Source: UBA5069 sp964560495 (GTDB taxonomy: Bacteria > Chloroflexota > Anaerolineae > Caldilineales > Caldilineaceae). From it: DNA of 64,000 nucleotides. The position numbers and the translations under genes were made by a program. Within the stretch, counting starts at the first letter, position 1. The number at the start of each line of letters is the position of its first letter. Below, one piece after another: positions 52,351 to 59,883 of the stretch. Location of the stretch: the NCBI GenBank assembly GCA_964560495.1, contig CAZLMM010000029.1:4065-68064 (forward strand), in the 5' to 3' direction. The notes beneath the pieces are model-generated. The model was given only the letters and a program-made list of their open reading frames with translations. It searched no databases and was not told the DNA's origin.

Positions 52351-54921
52351 TCAATGCGCAACAATCGGCACGTAGACGCACGGGCATGTTAGCGTCGTTG
52401 TTGTCTGCGGCGTTGTTGTCGCTGTTGGCGTTTCTGTTGGCGTCGTTGTTGTCTGCGGCGTCGTAGTCACTGTCGGCGTCGCTGTCGCCGTCGGCGTCGC
52501 TGTTGCAGTCGACGGCGTAGGAGGCGGCCCGAGTTCGTAGCAGGCGAACCCCATAGAGACTTTGCCGCCTGCGTAATTGAATCTGCCACCTACATAGAGC
52601 GAGTTCGACGCGACAGCCATCCCATTGACCGAGGTCGACTTGAGGTTGAACTCATTGCCGCGCACACCGCTGCCAAAGCCCGACCACTGATTCGCCAACG
52701 GATCGTAGCTGGCAACGAAGCGCGCATCTGTGTCGCCAGCAGAGCTGAAGGCTCCGCCAATATAGAGCATATTGCGTGCGGCAACAAGTGCGTCGATCTC
52801 AGCGCCCCACACGCCCACATCTGTGCCGCTCACACCGCTGCTCACAGCGTACCAGTGGTTTTCATTCACGCTGTAGCGCGCCAGATTCGACGCCGATGTT
52901 CCGCCCGCCGCGCTGAAGTCGCCGCCTGCATAGAGATCGTCTCCCACCAGCGCCAATGCATGAACGACCGGGAACAACCCGTTGCTGCCGGTTACTCCTG
53001 GGTTGGCTGGTGCGCCAGCCAGAAACCACTCCTGTGTCGCCCTCTCCCAGATGACCACGTTGTTTGCCAGTTGATAACTGGATAGAAGACACGGTTGGTT
53101 GACGTTGACGAGCACCAAGGGGAACTTGCCGCCGATATAGAGATAGCCGTCACGGACGGCAAGGGCGTAGACCTGCGTCCCTGCTTCCCTACAGTTGTCG
53201 AAAACGAGGACTCCAAAGATGCGCACCTTGTCGCCCAGGTTGTGCCACCCACCCTGCTCCCAGTAGGCGACATCATAGGCCGTGACATTGCCCGCGGCAT
53301 TGAAATCCCCGCCAACGTAGAGTGCGGCTGCGTCGTAGGCCAGCGCAAAGACAGTGCCGTTGACCCCGCTGCCCAACGGCGACCAACTCTGCGTAACGCG
53401 GTTCCACCTGGCAATGTGCGCAGCCGCTCCGGCGCCCGCGTTGGTGAAGTCGCCGCCAGCATAAAGGTCATCGCCGACCGCCAGCAGCGCCCGCACTGCG
53501 CCATCGACGCCAGCCCCAAGCGCGTGCCAGTTACTGCCATCCCACATGGCGATATTGCTGACCTTCTTGCCGCCCGCTGCGCCAAACTCACCGCCCACAT
53601 AGACGCGCCCGGCGGCGTCGGCAGTCATTGCATAGATCAAACCCGACATACCGGAGAAGTCGTCTTGCGACGAGAGCCCCTGACCGAATACTGCCCAACT
53701 TCCGTCCCAAATGGCGATGTTGTTCGCCAGAAGGCCGCCGATCTTCCCGAAATTGCCGCCGACCAGCAGACCGCCGCCAGACGCCGCCCCCAACGAGTAG
53801 ACCTGAGCAAATTCGTCCAGGCCGGCGCTGACATCTTCCCAGCCAGCGCCGTTCCAACGGGCAAGGCTGGCGATGTTGGCGCCGCCTGCCGAGGTGAAAT
53901 TCCCTCCCACATAGAGCGCGTTGTCCGCGACATGTAACGCCGAGACTTTCGCGTCGAAACTCTTGCTGACGCCTCCCGCCATGTTGCTCCACGCGCTGCC
54001 ATCCCAACGCGCCACATTGCTTGCGTTCAATGCGCCGGCTTTGTTGAACACGCCGCCCACGTAGACGCTCGACCCGCTGATGGCAATTGCCTTCACTGTA
54101 CCGAGTTCGCCAAAGCCAGAATAGTCCGTGTCAGAGACTCCCCCACCCAGTGGGCTCCAACTTGCACCATTCCAAACGGCGACCGATCTGGCTGCGCCAG
54201 AACCAGCCAGGTTGAACACACCGCCGGCATAGAGCGAATCGCCCACGGCCTGCAGGGTAAGCACCTCGGCGATCTCCTCACTCTCGAAGAAGGTTTTGCG
54301 GATGCCTTGCCCCAGCGCGCTCCAGGTTGAGCCATCCCATCGCGCCACGCTGTTGGCGGCGACGCCATCCACCAGATTGAATGCCCCGCCAACATAGAGG
54401 CTGTCGCCGAGCGCCTCGGCCGTCGCAAAGCCTGGAGTGGAACCGCCCTCAGGCCCAATCCCGTTGCCCACCTGCGCCCAGGCGCTGCCGTTCCAACTGG
54501 CAATATTTGTGATGGGCAAGCCATTCACCTTATCGAAATCGCCGACCACATAGAGCTTGCCGCCCCACACGACCATGCCGCGGGCGTCCCCTTCAAAAAT
54601 GCCCACTTCCACCCAGCGACTGCCCGTCCATTTGACGACAAAAGATGGGAAGATGTCGCTCAGGGCGTAGACCGCACCGTCTGGCATGACAGCGGTTTTT
54701 TTGACACTTTCATAGCAAGTTGCGTTTACCGAGAAGCAGCCGAGGCCGGTCGGCACAAAACGATCATCCCAGAATTCGTCGCCCGGCTCCGCTGGGGGCA
54801 GCGCTGCTTGCGCCCCCAGCGCGCCAGTCATAACGAGCAGAATGACGACTACGCATGTGCGCCAGGCGGCCTTGAGGACCTGGGCGCGACGCCAGTTGGT
54901 TTGAGTGGTTAGGCGTTGCAT
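52351..54921 (-). CDS. Secreted kelch-like beta-propeller protein with Thr/Pro tail
   Basis: An 856-aa exported protein. ATG 54921 gives MQRLTTQTNWRRAQVLKAAW followed by a hydrophobic segment (RTCVVVILLVMTGALGAQAA). The body is about 14 imperfect repeats of about 50 residues with the core LYVGGxFxxAGGxxAxxVAxWDGSxWxxLGxGV, for example NSVARWDGSTWSALGQGI and NASNVARWDGSAWSNMAGGV, predicting one or two propellers. The C-terminal region is a Thr/Pro-rich linker (TATATPTVTTTPQT) ending CPCVYVPIVAH, like the giant protein's NSVFLPIVTK. Its promoter region has the CGTTACG direct repeat. Ligand unknown. Confidence 0.85.
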   Translation of the reverse strand: MQRLTTQTNWRRAQVLKAAWRTCVVVILLVMTGALGAQAALPPAEPGDEFWDDRFVPTGLGCFSVNATCYESVKKTAVMPDGAVYALSDIFPSFVVKWTGSRWVEVGIFEGDARGMVVWGGKLYVVGDFDKVNGLPITNIASWNGSAWAQVGNGIGPEGGSTPGFATAEALGDSLYVGGAFNLVDGVAANSVARWDGSTWSALGQGIRKTFFESEEIAEVLTLQAVGDSLYAGGVFNLAGSGAARSVAVWNGASWSPLGGGVSDTDYSGFGELGTVKAIAISGSSVYVGGVFNKAGALNASNVARWDGSAWSNMAGGVSKSFDAKVSALHVADNALYVGGNFTSAGGANIASLARWNGAGWEDVSAGLDEFAQVYSLGAASGGGLLVGGNFGKIGGLLANNIAIWDGSWAVFGQGLSSQDDFSGMSGLIYAMTADAAGRVYVGGEFGAAGGKKVSNIAMWDGSNWHALGAGVDGAVRALLAVGDDLYAGGDFTNAGAGAAAHIARWNRVTQSWSPLGSGVNGTVFALAYDAAALYVGGDFNAAGNVTAYDVAYWEQGGWHNLGDKVRIFGVLVFDNCREAGTQVYALAVRDGYLYIGGKFPLVLVNVNQPCLLSSYQLANNVVIWERATQEWFLAGAPANPGVTGSNGLFPVVHALALVGDDLYAGGDFSAAGGTSASNLARYSVNENHWYAVSSGVSGTDVGVWGAEIDALVAARNMLYIGGAFSSAGDTDARFVASYDPLANQWSGFGSGVRGNEFNLKSTSVNGMAVASNSLYVGGRFNYAGGKVSMGFACYELGPPPTPSTATATPTATATPTVTTTPQTTTTPTETPTATTTPQTTTTLTCPCVYVPIVAH

Positions 54922-55075
54922 GGCTCCATTTCTCCCCTGTCGTTGTGAAAATCGGCTCAAATTGAGGTGGGTCGACAAACGTGTATCGAAGTGTTACCGA
55001 CCGCGCCTTCAGGTTCTCCGACGCATCCGTTGTCTTGCCCCCGGCCGCCAGCATAGCACCCGGACATACCAAAAA

Positions 55076-55094
55076 CGTTACGAAAAGTGTTACG
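55076..55094. promoter_or_regulatory. Candidate operator: CGTTACG direct repeat (copy 2)
   Basis: CGTTACG (55076-55082) and TGTTACG (55088-55094), 12 bp apart, with an A5 run before the first half. It lies 155 bp upstream of the kelch-like secreted protein gene (minus strand). Confidence 0.58.
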
Positions 55095-55151
55095 GACTTT
55101 GCGATCTCTGTGAACTTACGTCAGATGATGACCTGGCAAAACCCAACTTCA

Positions 55152-55191
55152 CAAGCGGTGACAGTCACTTGGGCGCGACTGTCACCGCTTG
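55152..55191. terminator. 15-bp perfect hairpin
   Basis: CAAGCGGTGACAGTC (55152-55166) pairs exactly with 55177-55191 over a 10-nt loop. It lies just beyond the 3' end of the sensor remnant on the minus strand, where it could have ended that transcript; no T-run is evident. Confidence 0.55.
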
Positions 55192-55299
55192 CGCGCAGCC
55201 ATCCTCTTCGAACCCTCAGCGACGCAGCAAGGGCAGGGGCGAGCGCCGCCAAAGCTGCAATGTGTCAGTCGGCGCCCTGCCCACAACTTGCCAGACTGC

Positions 55300-55569
55300 C
55301 ACGGGTACCGGGCGCCTACTGCTTCCGGCGCCATTGTCTCCTGCACCACGTGCGCCAACTCCACCGTCAGCGCATTCATGTCCGTCTCGTCGCGCGCCGC
55401 GATGGCAATCTGCGCGACCACCTGCTGCGCGTCGTACTTCTTGCGGTGGAAGCGCCGGTCGATAGGCCAAAAACAGCATTGCGGCAGCGTAAGCGCTGAA
55501 CCGCAGCCGGCCCGCGGCGATCGCTGAGGCGCCGCGGGGTTGGGAGAGAACTGGCATAGTTGTTGCCAT
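55300..55569 (-). pseudogene. Internally deleted sensor gene: N-terminal 34 residues fused to the C-terminal module
   Basis: ATG 55569, behind GATGGAGGCT, opens MATTMPVLSQPRGASAIAAG and a hydrophobic stretch; at about 55465 this joins, out of frame, to DRRFHRKKYDAQQVVAQIAI, ARDETDMNALTVELAHVVQE, TMAPEAV, the end of the sensor module. Some 300 internal codons are missing. The CGTTACG direct repeat lies 34 bp upstream of the ATG, so the promoter region has survived. Confidence 0.85.
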
Positions 55570-55602
55570 AGCCTCCATCATAGCCGCGCGTCGTTTGGGA
55601 AA

Positions 55603-55621
55603 CGTTACGTTAAGCGTTACG
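55603..55621. promoter_or_regulatory. Candidate operator: CGTTACG direct repeat (copy 3)
   Basis: CGTTACG (55603-55609) and CGTTACG (55615-55621), 12 bp apart, after GGGAAA. It is 34 bp upstream of the deleted sensor gene's ATG (minus strand), where it would overlap the core promoter, and just downstream of the methyltransferase stop (55636). Confidence 0.6.
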
Positions 55622-55635
55622 CAATCGGTCCGGGG

Positions 55636-56445
55636 TCATGCAGGCATGGCGGGTTTGCGGCAGATGAAGACCATCGTCCCGGTGTGCTGCGGTCCAAAAT
55701 CTTCGTCGGTGTAGTCGCCCTTGACCTGCACGTCCGCGAAGCCGGCCAGACGCAGCAGGAACAGCATCTCGTTCCTGAAATACCAGTGGTTCTGGCCGGC
55801 GTGGACCTCCTCTTGCAGCAGATCGTCGCCGTCGTACAGCCGATAGCGCCGCTGCTCGCTCACCACCTGCTCAACCGGATCGACGCCGGTGGTGCGGCGC
55901 TCGACCACGAGCCGCCCCACGCCGCCCAATTCCTTGACCACGTGTGGCCGCCACTCGGTCGGGTAGGCGCGCGCCGTGGCCGGGTGATTGTAGTCGAAAT
56001 CCTCCCAGTCGCCGACATAGATGTTGAAGGCCAGCACGCCGCCGGGCAGGAGGTGACGGTTGAAGCGGCGCAGGGCCTCCAACGCGTGCTCCTGGCCCAT
56101 GACGCAGGTGAAGCTGCCGCAGGGGATGTAGATACAGGCGTAGCGCTTCGGCAGGTCCAGCGCCTGCATCGGTTGGCAGTAGAGGAGCGGGGAGAAGCCT
56201 TCCGCCGCGGCCTTTCGCTGGCAGACCGCCAGCATGTCAGCCGAACTGTCCACCCCCTCGACCGCCAGCCCGGCCTTGAGGTAGCGGCGCAGCAACCGCC
56301 CCGCGCCGCAGGCCACGTCCAGCGCCAGCCCGCCCGCCTGCTCCACGATGCGCTTGTAGAAGTCGTGATCCCAGGCCGGATCGTCGTAGGCCGCCCAGTG
56401 CTGCGCGGCCAGGCCAGAATAAAGGTCGATTTCGTCGAATGTCAT
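55636..56445 (-). CDS. Class I SAM-dependent methyltransferase
   Basis: A 269-aa protein; ATG 56445 (MTFDEIDLYSGLAAQHW) follows GAGGAAAAATGCC. SAM-binding motif I is LALDVACGAGRLLRRYL, then VEGVDSSADMLAVCQRKAA, IYIPCGSFTCVM and LPGGVLAFNIY (post-II), then a C-terminal beta-rich substrate domain (YRLYDGDDLLQEEV, WYFRNEMLFLL). This is the common small-molecule methyltransferase type; the acceptor is unknown. Immediately upstream is a remnant of the sensor C-terminal module. Confidence 0.88.
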   Translation of the reverse strand: MTFDEIDLYSGLAAQHWAAYDDPAWDHDFYKRIVEQAGGLALDVACGAGRLLRRYLKAGLAVEGVDSSADMLAVCQRKAAAEGFSPLLYCQPMQALDLPKRYACIYIPCGSFTCVMGQEHALEALRRFNRHLLPGGVLAFNIYVGDWEDFDYNHPATARAYPTEWRPHVVKELGGVGRLVVERRTTGVDPVEQVVSEQRRYRLYDGDDLLQEEVHAGQNHWYFRNEMLFLLRLAGFADVQVKGDYTDEDFGPQHTGTMVFICRKPAMPA

Positions 56446-56462
56446 GGCATTTTTCCTCACCG

Positions 56463-56550
56463 TTATTTTTCGCGCCGCCAGCTGTTGACGCACTGCGGCT
56501 GCAACGTCTCCGCCGTCACCGGCGCCAACGCAGCGGTCAGCACTTTCATA
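56463..56550 (-). pseudogene. Remnant of the sensor C-terminal module (upstream of the methyltransferase)
   Basis: Minus-strand reading MKVLTAALAPVTAETLQPQC, then VNSWRREK and stop, aligns with the last 25 residues of sensors A-D (LTAELARVVQETLEPE...VWLRR). Sequence identity is lower than for the other copies. It lies between the methyltransferase gene and the DUF6883/DUF4926 pair. Confidence 0.65.
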
Positions 56551-56649
56551 TTAACATGTTGCCACTCGTCTGCACCCAGGCCGGTGCATTCGTCAGCCCG
56601 CCAAAGACGAATCAGACCGTGAAATAGAACACCAGAAAAATTAGGACGT

Positions 56650-56678
56650 TTGCCCTGGTAAAGCCAGACTGCTATACT
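56650..56678 (+). promoter_or_regulatory. Candidate promoter for the DUF6883/DUF4926 pair
   Basis: TTGCCC (56650-56655), a 17-nt spacer, then TATACT (56673-56678), 6 nt before the GTTCC/ATG start at 56685. The -10 is almost at the start codon, so the transcript would be leaderless or nearly so, or the true start is internal. Confidence 0.45.
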
Positions 56679-56684
56679 AATTCC

Positions 56685-57038
56685 ATGTTGAGCAAAGTTC
56701 CGAACGCGGCAAAAGCTCGGATCGACCCGAGAAAATTGCACGAGTATGCGCTCAACCCGAACCATGAGACCGGGCGTTTCAAGGCGATTTTCTTCGCCCA
56801 GATGGGATATAGTGCCGAAGCATGGGAAAGACTCGACCAAGATATCCGAACCCAACATCTTACCCAGAATGCTACGCCTGGCCAGTCCTCTCCATATGGC
56901 GTCAAGTACACGATTACGGCGCCCTTGCTTAGGCCGTCGGGCGAGCAGAGATGGGTGACAACGGTCTGGATCATAAGAACTGGTGCCGATTGGCCTGAAC
57001 TTGTGACGATCACGCCTGCGGTGCGAAGAAAGGAGTGA
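56685..57038 (+). CDS. DUF6883 domain protein (toxin-like partner)
   Basis: A 117-aa protein with the DUF6883 pattern: VPNAAKARIDPRKLHEYALN, GRFKAIFFAQMGYSAEAWER, LDQDIRTQHL, YGVKYTITAPLLRPSG, TTVWIIRTG. DUF6883 occurs alone or as a C-terminal toxin-like domain and is often followed by DUF4926, as here (4 nt gap). No catalytic residues are established. Promoter-proximal first gene of a two- or three-gene unit. Confidence 0.85.
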   Translation: MLSKVPNAAKARIDPRKLHEYALNPNHETGRFKAIFFAQMGYSAEAWERLDQDIRTQHLTQNATPGQSSPYGVKYTITAPLLRPSGEQRWVTTVWIIRTGADWPELVTITPAVRRKE

Positions 57039-57042
57039 ACAG

Positions 57043-57288
57043 ATGAACACCACTATCGAACTGCTGGAAACTGTTATTGCCACGGCGAATTTTCCTGGAC
57101 AATCTGTTTTGGCCGGTGACCTTGGCACGATCGTCGAAATCTACACGGCGCCTGGATTGGCCTATGAGGTTGAGTTCGTAAACCCAGATGGCTCAACCAG
57201 AGCGCTGTTGACCTTGACGCCAGCCCAGATTCGGCGCCTGTCGGAGTTCGATGTCTTGACGACGCGTCAACTTTCATTGGCGGCATAG
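57043..57288 (+). CDS. DUF4926 domain protein (antitoxin/immunity-like partner)
   Basis: An 81-aa small beta-barrel protein of the DUF4926 family: IELLETVIATANFPGQSVLA, GDLGTIVEIYTAPGLAYEVE, FVNPDGSTRALLTLTPAQIR. ATG 57043 follows AAAGGAGTGAACAG, 4 nt after the DUF6883 stop. DUF4926 genes commonly sit next to DUF6883 genes, suggesting an antagonist or immunity role; this is inference from pairing. Confidence 0.88.
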   Translation: MNTTIELLETVIATANFPGQSVLAGDLGTIVEIYTAPGLAYEVEFVNPDGSTRALLTLTPAQIRRLSEFDVLTTRQLSLAA

Positions 57289-57335
57289 ACTCTTCAATGG
57301 CGCCAGAGAGATGGACATAAGCGAACGCAGACGCT

Positions 57336-57605
57336 ATGAACGCAAATAATCCAGACAGAGACCCGATCCCTGAGGAATTCCGGACGCTGGCAGACGCCGC
57401 GGACTTGTGGGACGCACACAGTCTGTCCGATTACTGGGAAGAAACCCATGAAGTCGAGATTGAGGTGCGGGCGATCAGGCGTCAATGGGTCCCTCTGGCA
57501 ACTCATGTAGCGAGCAGGGCATTCGAGCGCGCGCGGCAGGAAGGTGTTTCGGTCGAAACACTGGTCAACCTTTGGGTGGCTGAACGTCTCGAAATCGCTG
57601 GTTGA
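57336..57605 (+). CDS. CopG/BrnA-like antitoxin, apparently without toxin
   Basis: An 89-aa protein with the CopG-antitoxin family start IPEEFRTLADAADLWDAHSL, SDYWEETHEVEIEVRA, and a ribbon-helix-helix-like tail (EGVSVETLVNLWVAERLEIA). Normally it pairs with a BrnT- or HigB-type toxin; here the plus strand ends 25 bp before the 3' end of sensor D, and no toxin gene is seen. It may be the survivor of a truncated module. Confidence 0.75.
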   Translation: MNANNPDRDPIPEEFRTLADAADLWDAHSLSDYWEETHEVEIEVRAIRRQWVPLATHVASRAFERARQEGVSVETLVNLWVAERLEIAG

Positions 57606-57629
57606 CAATGCGCTGGGCTTTGCATGGTT

Positions 57630-58463
57630 CTACTGGGCCTCCTGTTTGCGCAGCCACACCCGCACTGCTTCCGGCGCTAACGTTTCCTGCACCACGTGCG
57701 CCAACTCCGCGGTCAGCGCATTCATGTCCGTCTCGTTGTGCGCCGTCTGGGCGAACTGGGCCAGCACCTGCTGTGCGTCGTACTTCTTGCGGTAGAAGCG
57801 CCGGTCGATGGCGTCCTGGATGCGGTTACGCAGCGGGTTGAAGAGCACCGCAATCGTCAGCGTCGAGAGCAAGACGGCCAGTTGCGACTGCTACCCGGTC
57901 ACGGCCTCGAAAACGCGTTGGAGCAGAATCACGCTGCCAAAGAAAATCAGCGCAAGCAGCGCGGTCGTCGCGGTGTACAACAGCGTCTTGCGGATGATGA
58001 CATCAATGTCCCATAGATGGTAGCGCAGGATGGAAAACACCACAGACAGCGGAAACACCATCAAAAATGCCAGCCACACGAGAAAGCCGAGTTGACCTGC
58101 CAATGTGTCCGCCGCAAAGAAGTCCGTTCCGGCAAAAAACACAAGCACAATACCCAGCGGGATCAGCGTCACGGTAAAACCAAAGACGACCCACTTGATC
58201 TGCTGGCGTTGCACAGGCTCTGAGCTGCGGAGATAGCGGTAGACGAGGGCCACCACAGCCGAAAGCATGAACAGCCTCATCAATGGGAAGCCGCGCGCCA
58301 TATACGCATCTTCGAAGAACAAGCGCCAGAGTTGGACGCCTGCTACCGCCACCGCAGCTACGCGCGTCCAGCGCGGTGTGAAGCGTCCGTCGGGAAAGAT
58401 GTAAAAGGTAAAAAAAGCCCCAAGACCTACGCAATCTTTCCTGGGAGCGCGGGCGTCTCGCAC
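57630..58463 (-). pseudogene. Multi-pass membrane sensor-like protein D, 5'-truncated and with one nonsense codon
   Basis: From about 58463 the frame reads FFTFYIFPDGRFTPRWTRVA, VQRQQIKWVVFGFTVTLIPL, LRYHLWDIDVIIRKTLLYTA, FEAVTG, then TAG at about 57888-57890, then QSQLAVLLSTLTIAVLFNPL, DRRFYRKKYDAQQVLAQFAQ, EPEAV-type APEAVRVWLRKQ. In A and C the stop position is the first Q of GQQSQLA, so CAG to TAG explains the break. The N-terminal 100 or so residues seen in A are missing. It is a recent pseudogene. Confidence 0.85.
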
Positions 58464-58582
58464 GCTGCCGCCAGAGAGGACAATCCATCAGTCGCCTGTC
58501 GGCATCCGTTGCCCGCTTTCGATTTGCTCACATCGTTTGGCGAATCCTATGCCGATAATGTCTATTGGCGCGCGCCGCTCAG

Positions 58583-58678
58583 CCCGCCGAGGCGGTGTGC
58601 TTCCTGGCGTCTGATCGTTGCACCTGCATTACGGGTCACACAATCGTGGTGGATGGTGGGCTGTCGATTACATTCTGA
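58583..58678 (+). pseudogene. C-terminal remnant of a short-chain dehydrogenase (SDR)
   Basis: The plus frame reads PAEAVCFLASDRCTCITGHT, IVVDGGLSITF and stop, the universal end of classical SDR enzymes (E-x-A-x-x-x-x-F-L-A-S-D...I-T-G-x-x-x-x-V-D-G-G). No Rossmann or YxxxK part is present. It abuts the lost 5' end of sensor D. Confidence 0.85.
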
Positions 58679-58729
58679 TGGATGGCAGGGTGCCTGCTAG
58701 TATAGGTGGCCTTAAATAGGGCCAGGGTA

Positions 58730-58783
58730 TTGTCATGCTGAGTTTCCAATGCCCCGCGGGGCATTGGAAACTCAGCATGACAA
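58730..58783. repeat. 54-bp perfect palindrome
   Basis: The 27-nt arm TTGTCATGCTGAGTTTCCAA...CCCCG (58730-58756) is followed without a loop by its exact complement (58757-58783). It lies 27 bp from the 3' end of the minus-strand dehydrogenase gene. It could act as a bidirectional terminator hairpin, a protein-binding site or a mobile palindromic unit. Confidence 0.9.
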
Positions 58784-58810
58784 CCATTGGGTTACTTGCG
58801 TCCACGTGCA

Positions 58811-59866
58811 CTAGTCCGGGCGCAGTACAATTTTGGGAATACTTATCGCCCCATCCACCAGCCCGGCGAACGCAGATGCGCCCGCGCTGAGGGGGCGTTC
58901 TTCGATCCAGGTGGGCGAGGGCGCAACGATGCTGGCAGCCAGCAAAGCAAAGGCATGGGCGAAGTCTGCTGGCGTGTAGGCAAAACTGCCTTGAATCGTC
59001 ACCTCCTGGCGCACCAGGTAGTTGGCGGCCAGCGGCGAGGTCTCATCGTGCAGGCCAATGTAGACGATGCGTCCGCCCGGCCGCACCAGTTGCAGCGCCA
59101 AAGCTCGCGTCGTGTTCGAGCCAACCGCGTCGATGACGCTGACTGGGCCGTCGGGCAGGGCTGCACGCATCTGCTGTTGAGCGTCAGCTGCACTGGCGTC
59201 GATGAGCGCTGTTGCACCCCATGACTGGGCAAGCCGCAGACGCGCTGGCGTCCTGTCGCTCACTACGATGTCGCCGGCGTTTTGCGTCCGGGCCATCGCC
59301 AGACAGCACAGGCCGATGGCGCCTGCGCCCAGGATCAGCAGCGGCCCGTTACCATGCCACTGAGCATGGAATACGGCTCGCACTGCGCAGGCCAACGGCT
59401 CGGCCAATGCGCCGGCAATGTCGCTCATGCTGTCTGGCAACGGCCAACATTGGGCTGCGGGCGCAACGACATAGCGTGCGAATGCACCTGGGCGATGCGC
59501 GCCGATGATCTGGCGGCGCAAACAGAGGTTCGGGAGGCTATTTTCGCATAGGATACATGCGCCGCAGTTAACCAAGGGATTGACCGCCACCCGTTGGCTG
59601 GGGGCAGGGAGAGATCCGTCCGCCAACGCGCCGCCGCCGACCTGGGCAATCGACGCGCTGAATTCGTGCCCCATGACAAGCGGCGGCTTGCGCAGACTAT
59701 TGTGACCCAGATAGCCGCTCAGCTCCGAGCCGCAGATGCCTACAGTCGCGACCTCCAGCAGCACCTCATCGTCGCCAGGAACAGGCAACGGCATCTCCTG
59801 CATCTCCATCTGGCGAGGGCCAGTCCAGACCAGGCTCTTCATCACGGTGGGCAGATGTCCAGTCAT
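58811..59866 (-). CDS. Zinc-dependent medium-chain polyol/alcohol dehydrogenase
   Basis: A 351-aa Zn-MDR of the sorbitol/threonine dehydrogenase type. ATG 59866 has GAGGAGAACGTCG upstream. Catalytic zinc region GICGSELSGYLGH...MGHEFSASI, structural zinc cysteines in NCGACILCENSLPNLCLRRQ, Rossmann motif LILGAGAIGLCCLAMARTQN. It oxidises a secondary alcohol with NAD(P); substrate unknown. The enolase-superfamily gene ends 17 bp upstream on the same strand, so the two form an operon for sugar or sugar-acid breakdown. Confidence 0.93.
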   Translation of the reverse strand: MTGHLPTVMKSLVWTGPRQMEMQEMPLPVPGDDEVLLEVATVGICGSELSGYLGHNSLRKPPLVMGHEFSASIAQVGGGALADGSLPAPSQRVAVNPLVNCGACILCENSLPNLCLRRQIIGAHRPGAFARYVVAPAAQCWPLPDSMSDIAGALAEPLACAVRAVFHAQWHGNGPLLILGAGAIGLCCLAMARTQNAGDIVVSDRTPARLRLAQSWGATALIDASAADAQQQMRAALPDGPVSVIDAVGSNTTRALALQLVRPGGRIVYIGLHDETSPLAANYLVRQEVTIQGSFAYTPADFAHAFALLAASIVAPSPTWIEERPLSAGASAFAGLVDGAISIPKIVLRPD

Positions 59867-59883
59867 CGACGTTCTCCTCTTTG

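Noticed and set aside
53095..53937. Plus-strand frame of 280 codons inside the kelch-like gene
   Set aside because: It mirrors the repeats of the minus-strand protein and lacks its own signals.
44718..58463. Integron or IS-driven origin of the module repeats
   Set aside because: No integrase, attC-like sites, transposase or terminal inverted repeats were seen; homologous recombination explains the pattern with fewer assumptions.
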